Shown one piece after another: positions 10,183 through 20,217 of a stretch of 64,000 bases of DNA. The DNA is taken from NCBI GenBank assembly GCA_006386115.1, contig VFIW01000035.1, forward strand, positions 186,001-250,000, written 5' to 3'. Position numbers and translations under genes: made by a program. Each line of letters begins with the position of its first letter. Within the stretch, counting starts at the first letter, position 1. Below the pieces are notes generated by a model that saw only the letters and a program-made list of their open reading frames with translations, had not been told where the DNA came from and made no database searches. The DNA is from Globisporangium splendens. Lineage: Eukaryota; Oomycota; Peronosporomycetes; Pythiales; Pythiaceae.

Positions 10183-11313
10183 TCACGGCTCTCTTTTCGA
10201 AAGATCAGGGCACATACGACGCCACTCCTCCTGAAATCGATGGACCAGACCGACATCGCCGACTTCAACGTGCTGGATTGGAGCGTCGATTTTGTTGTCC
10301 ATCGGCGCGGTCTGCGCTTGGAGTGTAGCACCACCATCGCCACGAATTTGCGCGACCCGCTCTTGCGGACGGGAGCACGAGACGCGTTGGAGCGGGACGA
10401 ACGACTTATCTCGCTTCAGCGAGTACCACGAAATGGCGTCCGTTCGTGCATCGTCCGACTTGGTGTCATTCCTCGCGAGCTGACTGATCTCGTCCGTCGA
10501 GAGCACTTTCGTCCACACGCGGAACGCATCGAGCAAGCCGTGGAACCCGTACCAGCCACGGGATGTCGGCTTTGGGAAATTCCTCTCACCCTCTGTGGCA
10601 TAGCCAGTGCCAACCTGCACATAACGCATGTACCACCATTGCGAGTGAAGTCTCCCTTCCAACCTGTTGACGAGCTGACCATCGAGATAAACGCATTGCA
10701 ATCTCTCTCGTTCGTCGTATGTTAGCGCGAGGTGGTACCAGCGATTGCACTCCAGGTTCGTCGCGATCTCTGGTCTGGCATTGAGCACCGAGCAGTAGAG
10801 CGTCCGATCGGAGCTGACGATCGCGAATTGGTGGTGGTAATGCGGCCACTGAATGCTACTGAAAGGCGAGGACTGTCCGCCGAGTAAGATGCCGCCTGTA
10901 AATACCCCCGCCGAGGTGTCTTCCTCTGGGCCAACGCCTTCGAGCAAACTGAACCACAGGTCAAACGAAAACGACCGGAGCGGAACCAGAAAGTTCTCTC
11001 GAAACGAGTTTAGATGGGCACACGATCCCCGGTTGTGCGCTGCGTTCTCCTTCGGATCCACGGCGCAGCCCTGGAACCGCAGCGAGAATGCACGCTGGTA
11101 TGCTGAAAGTAATGGATGCGGATCGTGCGCATTCGCAGAAACATCAGCATCCACAGCGCCACGACGGACGCGATCACACCAGAAGAGGTCCTGCGAGAAG
11201 CACGTCCACGTCCAGCGGCTCGCGCGCGCGAGCTCCAGGAGCTCCCACCCCGTCAAACAGGCAGCGACTGACGCTGTCCATGCGTCTGTGGGTAAGACAT
11301 CGAGCGTCGCCAT
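10183..11313 (-). CDS. F-box-like / LamG domain protein 3
   Basis: Predicted 376 residues; the ATG at 11313 is chosen because it matches the start of paralogue 2. It has the same architecture: an F-box-like N-terminus (LPTDAWTASVAACLTGWELL, FWCDRV), a linker, then the LamG-like module with GGILLGGQS, HHQFAIVSSD, LYCSVL, NRWYHLALTYDE, VYLDGQ, QVGTGYA and GWYGFHGLLDAFRVW. The tail SWYSLKRD...VSCSRPQE follows. It differs from protein 2 throughout, so it is an older duplicate than the 401-bp arms between them. No signal peptide. Likely an SCF substrate adaptor with a lectin-like fold (inference). Confidence 0.8.
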   Translation of the reverse strand: MATLDVLPTDAWTASVAACLTGWELLELARASRWTWTCFSQDLFWCDRVRRGAVDADVSANAHDPHPLLSAYQRAFSLRFQGCAVDPKENAAHNRGSCAHLNSFRENFLVPLRSFSFDLWFSLLEGVGPEEDTSAGVFTGGILLGGQSSPFSSIQWPHYHHQFAIVSSDRTLYCSVLNARPEIATNLECNRWYHLALTYDERERLQCVYLDGQLVNRLEGRLHSQWWYMRYVQVGTGYATEGERNFPKPTSRGWYGFHGLLDAFRVWTKVLSTDEISQLARNDTKSDDARTDAISWYSLKRDKSFVPLQRVSCSRPQERVAQIRGDGGATLQAQTAPMDNKIDAPIQHVEVGDVGLVHRFQEEWRRMCPDLSKREP

Positions 11314-12632
11314 TGTATCTTTGCTTGCTTCTCTTGTGCTTTTGTCAACATGCAAAAAGACGGACAGAAAATAGGCGTGATGCTTTTAACCAATCAGGAT
11401 GCGCCGTAGATGACGATGGGTTCACCTTGGCATAGAGTCACGTCTGACACGAGTGAAACAGAGGATCTTATGAAGTGCTCAACTTAATACTGCAAGTAGC
11501 CATCAAAATAAAGGAGGAATGGCGGGAGATGATACAGTTACGCAGAAAAGGACAACCTGCACAAGTGCGAATTCTTTCTGAAGTCATGAAAATTACTATA
11601 AAGGTTCTACCCTGTAGTGTCGCTGCCTTGTTATTCAGGAATGTGAAAGGTTCTCTGCTTTTTGGTGCCAAACTCAGCGGAAGCATTCGAGGCACAATGA
11701 AGCCATCGTCTGATAAGAGACTCAAAAGTGTGATCACGCTCAACCAGCGACATAACGTCAGAACGGTTAAAGCTTGGCTGCGCCATGATACGAGCTAGCA
11801 GGCCAATTTTATAAAGCACAGCGCTAGGCGTTTGCCTTTGCTCATGAGCCGTTTGATGTAAAATAAGAGTACGAGTCTGACTGCCAGTAGAGCACTCGTT
11901 AGTCCCGTGATGAGCTGGACACTGCTGGCAGGAGCGCAACCTAACGTCAGTAAACAGAAAGATCATGCAGCTACTTGGAGTATACAGTTACGCAGTTAAA
12001 TTAGGCGAAAAGAGTCGTCTATTGCATTCAGTGCACCACACACACACACACTTGTTTGTTATCGTGCTCTAAAGCAGAAACTGCCCCGTCAATTCGCTGT
12101 AGCTCACAGCACAGCACACGGCGAGCTGGATCAAAAATTGGTGTCAGTAGAGTACTGGTTGCAGTTATCTCTCGTTGATGATTGTTCGGGTCAGTGAGGT
12201 GGAGATTCTGTGCGTTCTGATTGGCTGCAACCTTGCACTCGACCATCGAGATGGCTACATGGATGACAAAATAGGGGCTACAGCAGGTTTCAGTTGCGAA
12301 GGGATCGGTTGCATGGTCGTCCGCCCCAAAGGTATTGGTTCTGTTGATAGCGTTATAATGTGCCCGCGGTGTTTTGCCTAGAATCCATTCCTAGATTCAC
12401 ACGAATAGGTTTCCTCAAGATAGTTGCTCTTGGAGGCAGCAGTTGAAGTTGCCTTGCATTTGGGTTTGAGTGCTGGGAAACGATTTCCAACCGAGGTTAT
12501 ACGCAAAGAGATAAATGCGTTGAAGTAAGCGGGAAGCGAGAAAAAGCTGCGTGAGAGCGAATACTTCGGCTGAAGCAATGTGTGCTGGGAAACTCGAAAA
12601 TAACAGAAGCAGGCATATTTATCGCAGACATG
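11314..12632. other. Intergenic with (CA)n microsatellite
   Basis: No supported gene. Frames of about 100 codons occur on both strands at 11468-11966 but show no recognisable motif. A CA dinucleotide run lies at about 12033-12051. The 14-bp target duplication of the LINE begins at 12633. Confidence 0.45.
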
Positions 12633-12646
12633 GTGAGTGACACTTT

Positions 12647-14206
12647 ACCTTTATCTTTATAAGGTGAGGTGTATTTAGGTTCATTGTTGTGACCTACAAT
12701 ATCCACTCTCCTACCTAATCTTCATTACGAATTTCATACAGGAGTGTAAATGTGTCTATAGCACGGATTGCACTAGATCACTTCTGAATGCTGAATAATC
12801 TTTGACCAGGATGGCATGTTCTCTTGGTCCTATGTGAGGCTGCCTTGTGTTGTCCAATGACCTTGGGTCTTCCGAACTTCGCATAAACCAATGCATGACG
12901 TCATTGTCAAGATCCTGGGTGAGATTGTTGAAAGCAGCTCTTTGAGTTGGGAAGTGGACCTGCGTTGAGGTTCTGGTGTCCATGGCTAGGTTGGCGGCTG
13001 AGTCCGCCATCTTGTTGAAGGCACGGTAGTGATGGTACCATCCTCGGATGTCGATGTAATCCGCGAGTCGTCGACTTGCCTGGTATAAACGTGCCAATCG
13101 GTGCTGTCGAGGGGACCGATGCATTCGCTGTTGGGAGATAATGAGTGTACTGTCTCCAATCACGTACAACGGTTTGAAGTGACTGCGTTGGGCTTCTCGG
13201 AGTCCATGTATGAGACCCCAGTACTCGGCAAAGTTGTTGGTCGTGTCCTTCCTGCTATATGCCATGCTCGCGGCCCAAATTAAACTGGCTGTGTGCGAGT
13301 CCTTATGGACACGCACGATAATGGATCCAGTCCCTCATGGTCCTGGATTGCCGCGTGATCCACCATCGAAAAACAACAGGTAAACGCCGCGAGTATCACT
13401 TGGAGTCAAGGGGATGGCGTCGGTTTGGCTGAGAAAGCAGTCGACATATACCTTGAGAACTGCTGCAACCGTGTGACCGTCCGAGTCTCCAGCTTGCGCT
13501 TCAGCGAGTCGTGTGAGGTTTCGCATTCCTGCCTCTAATCTGGTCATCATGATCGCAATCTCAGCAGTCGATTCGATTGGATCCGAATCCATGCGTCGCA
13601 GATGCGCACACCAAATGGCTTGTATGAGTGACGCGCTCATATGTCGCCACAGCATGTGTGCGGCGGGATAGAGATGGTCTTGGAGATGTTCATTGGAGAA
13701 CTTGTGTCCGATAATGCGTCTCTTGATCGTGGTCCGTGCATGCCTTGGAGTATGTGGTAGATCCAGACTGAAGATCCAGATTGCGGGGTCGTGACCAGGA
13801 GTGATTCCGATCTTCGCCCATAGCGCATAAAAGCAGTTCCACACCAGTTTGGCTGTCGGACACTCCCAGAGTAGATGTTGAACAGAAGATTGGACAACTT
13901 GGGAACATTCAGGATTCGAGCAGGATAGATCAGCTTTCTCATAGTTCCACATGGAGAGTCGGTTGGCTTTCAGCCGGAGAAGAGTCTGAGCCGTATAAGC
14001 AGTAATCCCTGGGATGTTGTGTAATTCGCTCCACTGGATTAATTGCAGTCCTGGCCACAGAGATCCTGCTGTATGGACAGCTTTGTTGACTACTGCATCT
14101 CGAGTATCTTTGCCAATTTGTGTCCTCGTTGCTGCAACTTGTTGCCGATAGAAAGATCTGATGGTATTGTATCGTCCGTTGCCACCCCATAGTTGCACGA
14201 TTCTTG
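12647..14206 (-). mobile_element. LINE (non-LTR retrotransposon) copy 1, 5'-truncated, with 14-bp target duplication
   Basis: The flanks carry the perfect duplication GTGAGTGACACTTT at 12633-12646 and 14207-14220. Minus-strand content matches the 3' end of the longer copy at 44468-47297: a zinc-finger-like region with C..C..H..C, then RNase H, then a 3' UTR of about 100 bp ending in an A/T-rich tail. The 5' truncation is typical of incomplete target-primed reverse transcription. Confidence 0.92.
12756..14206 (-). pseudogene. LINE ORF2 C-terminus with RNase H, one nonsense codon
   Basis: The frame equals that of the intact copy 3 but a TGA at 13335-13337 replaces a Gly codon just after the first RNase H motif (FFDGGSRGNPG). 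Downstream the frame stays open with the other RNase H acidic residues: AEYWGLIHGL (Glu), VIGDSTLI (Asp) and NKMADSAANL (Asp). Upstream lies the Cys/His finger (CSNPEC..., LLWECP). The first residues of the long frame beyond 14206 are target-site DNA, not element sequence. Confidence 0.88.
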
Positions 14207-14220
14207 GTGAGTGACACTTT

Positions 14221-14727
14221 GTCCAATGGTTCCTTTTATACAATGGCCAATGGTAAACATTGCAGTATGGTTGCGTGGAGGTAAGTCGTAAACGAATCTG
14301 ATTAGTGCGAAGATCTGCGTCGCTTGCGGTGTGGCTGGCTAAATGTTTCGGGCAATTGTGGGAAGCTGTAACAAAGATAGATGCCCCATCATAGTGCCAC
14401 CAAATAAGTTGAAGAAGTCGAATGTCTTGCCTCCAGCATCAAAGTTCCAGCCACTGTTGTTCTTCGACTCGACTGGAAAAAGCCTCGCTCTGTGCCAAAC
14501 GCCGCAGAAAAGCTGACCAAGCACATCCAAGTCGTCGACGCCCAGAACCAAACTAACTGTAGAAGTCCCGGTGAAACAGCGAAGGAATATTTACGAGATT
14601 TGAAAGCCAACAAAGCGAAACGCGTCACCGCAGGGTACTTATTGGCTTCTAGCATAGCTCAAGCATGCAACTGATTACTTTAGCACACAGCAGAACTAGC
14701 TCAAGCACTCAGTACCTATACACCTAC
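14221..14727. other. Gap between LINE copy 1 and SnoaL gene; unidentified open stretch
   Basis: On the minus strand 14339-14551 encodes 70 residues with a protein-like look (VLGVDDLDVLGQLFCGVWHR, then WNFDAGGKTFDFFNLFGGTM), flanked by out-of-frame sequence. I do not recognise the family. It may be a fragment of a broken host gene. Confidence 0.3.
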
Positions 14728-15624
14728 TTATTCGGTGATAGGGAACATTGGACGTCCGCTAGCAGTGTCGGCCACTTCCATTTGAGAAATGTCCCAGTGT
14801 TCCACAAGCTTGCCATCCCTGACGCGGAACACATCGGCGACGATGAACGCAACGCCGTTCCCGTAATTGTAGCGACCGCTGGTCCACACCAAGTCATCTT
14901 CCGCAACTTGAGCACCCATCTCGAACGTGACTTCAGGTGCCAGCCCACTAATCAGACCCTTGAGTGACTCAGCACCGTTACGTGCAAACGGATTGTGGTT
15001 CAGATAAGGCTCACTGATGTACTTGTCAACAGCGCTTGGGTCCTTTTGGTTGAAGAACGCGTCGAGGGCAGCAGCGGCAAGAGCCTTGTTGACCTCAAGC
15101 TCTTCCTTCAACTGGCATGGGTTGGCACCGCTGGCGCATCCCTTGGCCCGCACAGGCGTGGTTGGGACGATTGGGAACATCGGGTTTCCGCTCGCAGTTT
15201 CGGAAGCTGGCGTTTCAGGCTGGGTAATGTCCCAGTGCTCCTCCAGCTTGCCATCCTTCACTCGGAAAACATCGACGATGACGGAGGCGTTACCAGCTGG
15301 GCTGCGGCTGTGGGTCCACACGAGATCACCTTCAGCTGCCACGGCGCCAATTTCGTACGAGGAATCGGTACCTTCCAGTGAGGTGACGAGCGCCTTTAGC
15401 TGGTCAGGTCCGTCCTGCACGTACGGGTTGTGCTGCAAGTAGGTCGAGCTGACGTATTTGTCGACGGCGCTTGCGTCGTGTTTGTTGAAGAACGCGTTAA
15501 GAGCCGTGGTCACGAGTGCCTTGTTGACTTCGAGGGTCTTGTCGTTCTGGCACAAAGCCGCATCAACTGACGCGAGACCGACGGTGGCAAAGAGAGCAAC
15601 AGCACAGATCTTGAAGACGTTCAT
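14728..15624 (-). CDS. Secreted two-domain SnoaL-like protein A
   Basis: Predicted 298 residues from the ATG at 15624; the open frame continues upstream but only this Met gives a signal peptide (MNVFKICAVALFATVGLASVDA, cut likely before ALC). Two SnoaL-like (NTF2-fold) repeats follow, about residues 23-160 and 170-298. Each has the order ALxAFFNxxDxSAVDKY, LxHNP, GDLVWT, VDVFRVxDGKLxEHWDI and SGxPMFPI. The domains are joined by a Thr/Pro linker with a pair of Cys. SnoaL-like domains include polyketide cyclases and many proteins of unknown function; no catalytic assignment is possible here. An initiator-like element lies about 65 bp upstream. It is the most divergent intact member of the local family. 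Confidence 0.82.
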   Translation of the reverse strand: MNVFKICAVALFATVGLASVDAALCQNDKTLEVNKALVTTALNAFFNKHDASAVDKYVSSTYLQHNPYVQDGPDQLKALVTSLEGTDSSYEIGAVAAEGDLVWTHSRSPAGNASVIVDVFRVKDGKLEEHWDITQPETPASETASGNPMFPIVPTTPVRAKGCASGANPCQLKEELEVNKALAAAALDAFFNQKDPSAVDKYISEPYLNHNPFARNGAESLKGLISGLAPEVTFEMGAQVAEDDLVWTSGRYNYGNGVAFIVADVFRVRDGKLVEHWDISQMEVADTASGRPMFPITE

Positions 15625-17722
15625 CTTGATGGAAACACAGGTATCGTGACGAGGGTTGCTCGTAGTTGGAGGCTCTTCGGTTGAGGGAGAATTGAAGAAT
15701 GACTCGATCGAGTCAATTGCTGCCTCGCTTTTCAATTGTCGGTAATCCTTCGGAGCTTCCAGGAGACAGCATGTCGTCCAATGTATTCCGATTAGCTTCA
15801 TATGTCGCAGAACCAGATCGGCCCTTTTGGATTTGAAACGGGTCTGTAGAATGTACAAAAGAGCTCTTCTTGGTCGCAGCGCCTGTCGTCCAACGCTAGT
15901 TCGTTAACTAACTACCGCATGTCACGTCCTGTTGCTGGTGGTAATCTATTTGGTATCCCGTGTTGACGAACACCCCAGATTTGATGAGCTGCAGTACACG
16001 CTAGTTTAATTGCCGAATAATACGCTTTTATGGCGTCAGTGTAGCCATTTCATTCTCACTCTAAGTGGACAGTCTTGCGACCACAGCAGCAGTGGATTGC
16101 TTCAGACTCGTTGTATCTCTCACTGAATGATCCACTGAAGCTAGTGCATTGCTTATCTGTAAAAGGGAGCAGTGCGTTTTGAGCTCATGTCGTGTTTCCA
16201 TATTCGTTATTCAGGTACGCGAAGGAACAACTTGTGTTTGGTATCAACAGCTGCTTGGACGAACGAGCGTTACCTCTTCACGGACTTCTTTGCTCAGGTT
16301 GGGATCGTCGTTCAAGATGGGTGGAGTCTGAATCGCGTCTATAATCGCATAAGAGCATCTCCTTGAATTGATCTACGCACTGGCTCATCCAGTCGGGCGA
16401 ACCAACCGCAGCCCACCGACTTGAGGTTGCTCCCGCCGTTTCGCAACCACGCAAAGGGGATGCAGAAAATCACGACATCTTCGAATACCATTGAGGCAAT
16501 GGAGCGCTTTCAGACGTGATGCAACGAAAAAGCACAGCTTCTGAATACGAGAGCCCCCTATCTGCGAGTACCACGAGCTAGCCCCAGCTACTGCAGGTTT
16601 CTCAGCACTGCATGGTGGTCCAGCATTCCACCTACGTTTACCGAACTAAGAAAATGCAAACCTAATTGCAGGCGGAGCATCCAGGTGCCCTGATACTGGT
16701 ATGGACAGCAGGATATACTGGGCATTGTTGGAAGATCCAGCCATTCGAGTCCGCAAACGACAAGATTATGCAGCGACGTTTCTTTCGTGGAGCGTACAAT
16801 TGCACAATTCGCCTGCGTATTAAAGTAATAGTTGGTGCAGTCGGCATTCTGTTCGCCTGCAGAATCAGCGTCGCGGGTGATGAGAACCATACCGGAGCCT
16901 GTCCAGGTCTGTTTTGCCGACGTATCTGTGACGAAACAGAGCGCTGACGATGCTGTTGGCAAAGCTAGAAGAGATCAAGTCTCCGACCGATGGAGAAAGC
17001 AAAGCAATCACATGCTTGCAGCAAAGGGGCGATCTCTCGACCAACGTCAACAGGCAAAAACGCCTATCGAGGGAGCAATGAAACCGACAACTTCAGAGAG
17101 AAGAGCAGCGTCTAGAATTTTGCCACCGTCACTTTCTGATGGCAGATTGGCTTCCAGACCAACTTGAGGATGCACGAGTCCATAGGATATGCAAATGTGT
17201 GGGCTGGAGGGGCACCAAGAATAAGAAACTGAGCAGTCACCGTCCACATTTATGTGTCTTAGTTGCGGGTTGCATCCGCCAGTGTCACTAAGATATCGTC
17301 GCGCAAATACTGTCGAATGAGAATGAGTAGCCCAGCTACTGCCCTGTCTGGTAAGTGTCTCGTAGTCGTCACTGCTCAGAGAAGTATATTTTAGAAATTG
17401 ATTGGCTCTCTTCGGCTCTCTTCGGCTCTCTTTAGTTCATAGCATGCTTCGCCAATCCATTTTCACCCTTTCTAATATTGTACGAGCCAACAATTGATGT
17501 ATTCTATTGGCTGAAGTTGCGATTGGCAGTACAACGCTGAAGTGAGCAACCGCCTTTGTCACCGAAGTTATCTCACTCAGATGAAGCGACAAAATGGTAC
17601 CAGTCCACTCGATTGGATACTTTTAATCCATACATGCTGAGTCGCCTCCTTGGTGTGTTTCAGCACCATATTTGCGCTCTGTCGTCGATCTTCCGATCCG
17701 AGATGCATGAGCAACAAGGACC
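15625..17722. other. Long intergenic region, upstream of SnoaL gene A
   Basis: About 2.1 kb without a supported gene. 16830-16955 resembles 19940-20130, the upstream region of SnoaL gene B, in the same orientation relative to the genes (shared CAGTCGGC, TTCTGTTCGCCTGC, GACGTAT, GTGAC.AAACAG). A 10-bp unit (GGCTCTCTTC) is repeated three times at about 17404-17433. Confidence 0.5.
15689..15704 (-). promoter_or_regulatory. Oomycete-type initiator of SnoaL gene A
   Basis: Minus-strand AGTCATTCTTCAATTCT-like sequence about 65 bp before the ATG. It resembles the Phytophthora initiator consensus (GCTCATTYYNCAWTTT) but lacks the leading GC. Confidence 0.5.
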
Positions 17723-18397
17723 ATGGAGGTGCTCTGCAGGTGCTTTGAGTGGTTCAGCTCCTGCGCCACTGCTTGTGGCGATCTTGACAACGGATATTCG
17801 ATCGATCGACTGTTCGCGCTCCACGAGTACTGTCGGTCGGTACCAAGATGGCGCGTGGCTTTGGTACTTGCTTTCTACTGCTTGCTCGAGCTCATCCTGG
17901 TGGCTATTTTTGATGGGATCCCATTGCAAGATCCAAGCGAGCCGTGGAATCGCAACATGCTTTTCTGGCCACGCATTGCATTCATAGCTGTCGTTCTCAC
18001 TCTGGTGCTGCTGCTTCAAGCTCAACCCGTGATCTCAGAGGTGGAGCTCACGACCAAGAACATCGTCATCGGCACCACCATCGACGGACGGGTCATTTTC
18101 CCAACCTTACTCAACTTGCTGGCGATAACTATGTTCGGCGTAAGCGATCACGCCAGTGCAAAGAAGTTCTTTGGTTTCACCCTACAGATTGCCGCCCAGG
18201 GATCGATGCTCGCAGTGTACCCAGCGTACAATGCGATCTTCTTGACTCTTGATGGGTGTAGTGGGCGAGCAAAAATACAAACCTTGCTCACACATCCGAG
18301 TTCACAGAATGTGAAGCTGAGCTGGCGCACTAGGATACGGATGCGTACGAGAATAAAGATCCGCTCTTATGCATCGTCCATGGATGGTGCGCGGTAG
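17723..18397 (+). CDS. Oomycete multi-spanning membrane protein, truncated N-terminal part
   Basis: Predicted 224 residues. It contains SIDRLFALHEYCRSVPRWRV and PLQDPSEPWNRN, words I associate with a large oomycete family of multi-pass membrane proteins of unknown function. Hydrophobic segments lie at about residues 43-67, 80-104, 122-141 and 150-178. After YPAYNAIFLTLDG (near 18255) the family-like sequence stops and a short Arg-rich tail leads to a stop. The usual second half (more membrane segments) is missing, so this is probably a truncated or broken gene. The start Met is not certain; the frame is open before it only briefly. Confidence 0.5.
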   Translation: MEVLCRCFEWFSSCATACGDLDNGYSIDRLFALHEYCRSVPRWRVALVLAFYCLLELILVAIFDGIPLQDPSEPWNRNMLFWPRIAFIAVVLTLVLLLQAQPVISEVELTTKNIVIGTTIDGRVIFPTLLNLLAITMFGVSDHASAKKFFGFTLQIAAQGSMLAVYPAYNAIFLTLDGCSGRAKIQTLLTHPSSQNVKLSWRTRIRMRTRIKIRSYASSMDGAR

Positions 18398-18804
18398 TAG
18401 AACATGCACATGAGTAGCTCACTTTCCATTTTGGATCTGCAAATACACAAGCAAGCTAGCAGGAAGCGCCAGCCTCCCTATCCAGTGTGTTTTCCTTTCA
18501 ATAACTCCACGTTTAGATTCACGCACAGCCACTAGTATCCGAAAAGCGGTATTCTGGAACTACCGCCTAGTTCATTTTCCGCGTCAGATGCACTCGACAT
18601 CATACTGTCTGATGCTCTCAAGCCCACAGCAATTCATCTTTCGACTAACACCCAAAAGGAAGCGAGAACAAGTACACATGTATGCGAACCAAGGTGATAA
18701 TTTCGATTCATCTCTAAGGCTTCAAACGATATTTAGTCCAATGAGATTCAGAATGAATTCGCTTCCTCTAGAGTAATTTGTAGTGCGCTGGTGTACTCTC
18801 TCGA
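18398..18804. other. Intergenic, convergent
   Basis: 407 bp between two convergent coding regions. Nothing recognised. Confidence 0.4.
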
Positions 18805-19716
18805 TTACGCCGTAATTGGGAACATTGGACGTCCGCTCGCCGTCTGCGTCACTTCCTCCTGCGCAATGTCCCAGTGCTCCACCAGCTTGCCGTCCTTCAC
18901 ACGGAAGATATCGACGATGATCATGGGGTTGAGACCGGGGATACCAGTGTAGCGGCCGTGGGTCCACACCAAGTCACCTTGAGCGACCTGCGTGCCGAGC
19001 TCGAACTTGCTGTCGCTCGGGAAGGTTTGGATGAACGACTTGAGCTCCTCTGGACCGTCCTTCACGCGTGGGTTGTGCTGCAAGTACTCGGTGCCGATGT
19101 ACTTGTCGACCGCGCTCACGTCGCGCTTGTTGAAGAAGGCGTCGAGCGCCGTGGCAGCGAGCACCTTGTTCGCGTCGAGTTGCTCCTGCGTCTCGCATGG
19201 AACGCCAGTCGCCTCACCGCAGCCCTTGACCACTGGAGCAGGGGTCGAGGTCGTGATAGGGAACATCGGACGCCCGCTCACAGTCTCGGAAGCAGGCACC
19301 TCCTGCTGAATCACGTCCCAGTGCTCCACCAGCTTGCCGTCCTTCACGCGGAAGATGTCGACAATGACCGAGACATTGAGGCCTGGGATACCAGTGTAGC
19401 GAGCGTAGGTCCAGACCAAGTCGCCCTCGGCGGCAGTCGTTCCAAGCTCGAACTTGCTGTCGCTTGGGAACACCTCGATGAACGACTTGAGCTCACCGGG
19501 TCCGTCCTTCACACCTGGGTTGTGTTGCAAGTACTCTGTGCCAACGTACTTGTCGACAGCGCTGACATCGCGTTTGTTGAAGAAGGCATCCAGGGCGTTG
19601 CCACCGAGGGCCTCGTTGGCTTCGAGGGTCTTGTCGGGAACGCATCGCGCGGCTTCGATGGACGCGAGGCTGGCGATAGCGAGAAGAGCGGCGGCGCACG
19701 ACTTGAGGACGTTCAT
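18805..19716 (-). CDS. Secreted two-domain SnoaL-like protein B (left palindrome copy)
   Basis: Predicted 303 residues from the ATG at 19716, chosen because it gives a signal peptide (MNVLKSCAAALLAIASLASI, cut after residue 22). Two SnoaL-like repeats follow (about 25-160 and 178-303), each with DAFFNKRDVSAVDKY, GTEYLQHNP, FPSDSKFELGT, GDLVWT, YTGIPGLN, VDIFRVKDGKLVEHWD and SGRPMFPI. Cys pairs (C25; KGCGEATGVPC) bracket the linker. The two repeats are much closer to each other than those of gene A, which suggests a more recent internal duplication or homogenisation. The protein is identical to gene C except for the penultimate residue (Thr vs Gly). Its promoter and 5' leader lie in the palindrome arm. 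Exported; biochemical role unknown. Confidence 0.87.
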   Translation of the reverse strand: MNVLKSCAAALLAIASLASIEAARCVPDKTLEANEALGGNALDAFFNKRDVSAVDKYVGTEYLQHNPGVKDGPGELKSFIEVFPSDSKFELGTTAAEGDLVWTYARYTGIPGLNVSVIVDIFRVKDGKLVEHWDVIQQEVPASETVSGRPMFPITTSTPAPVVKGCGEATGVPCETQEQLDANKVLAATALDAFFNKRDVSAVDKYIGTEYLQHNPRVKDGPEELKSFIQTFPSDSKFELGTQVAQGDLVWTHGRYTGIPGLNPMIIVDIFRVKDGKLVEHWDIAQEEVTQTASGRPMFPITA

Positions 19717-20217
19717 CGTGGTCAGAGTATTTGTATACTGCAGCGAGTGGACCGGTGGATGCTGATCAGAGATCAAATTGAGGAATGAGCAAAGGAGACT
19801 GGAGTGTTGGAACACGAGCGGCGACACTTGTGTGGTAACTTGAGGTTGCTCTCAGGGGCTTTGCTGCTTACAGTCTTCCCAAGAGCATGCTGCGTACACG
19901 TCTACGTACGTGTATTATGCATTCTTTGATGCTGTCGTGCAACCAGTTGTTGCAGTCGGCGCTTCTGTTCGCCTGCGGAGTCAGCAGCATATTGTAAGGG
20001 AGATGAGAGCCATGGTGGAGCCGGACCAGAGTGCCGCACTGATTTGTCAAGCACTGATTAGCAGTTTTTCGGAAGATCGCTTTTAGTCACTGTTGACGTA
20101 TTTTGTGACAAAACAGGACGGTGACAATGCGTCTGTGTGCATTTTGATTGGCTAGAGTAAGACCCTATTTGGTCAAAGTGATTGCGACTTCTGAAGAAAT
20201 GGCTACATCTTTGGCAA
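18815..20217 (-). repeat. Large palindrome, left arm (1,403 bp)
   Basis: Reverse complement of 20977-22379, position x pairing with 41194-x. The only internal difference I saw is one base near 18952/22242, silent in the SnoaL frame. The arm covers almost the whole SnoaL coding region, its promoter and about 500 bp further upstream. The match ends 10 bp before the stop codon of the gene. Confidence 0.95.
19774..19790 (-). promoter_or_regulatory. Oomycete-type initiator of SnoaL gene B
   Basis: GCTCATTCCTCAATTTG on the minus strand, 57 bp before the ATG. It fits the Phytophthora initiator consensus GCTCATTYYNCAWTTT closely and is identical to the copy in the right arm. Confidence 0.8.

Noticed and set aside
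11468..11966. About 100-codon frames on both strands
   Set aside because: No motif, and both strands are open in several frames, so no gene can be chosen.
17404..17433. Threefold GGCTCTCTTC repeat considered as CRISPR or regulatory array
   Set aside because: No spacers, only three direct 10-bp units; a simple tandem repeat in a eukaryotic intergenic region.
18874..19788. 304-codon plus-strand frame, and its 333-codon mirror at 21406-22407 (minus)
   Set aside because: Exact antisense of the SnoaL genes; present in both palindrome arms only because the arms are identical. Repetitive HQLAVLHTEDIDDD-type sequence mirrors the SnoaL repeats and has no independent support.
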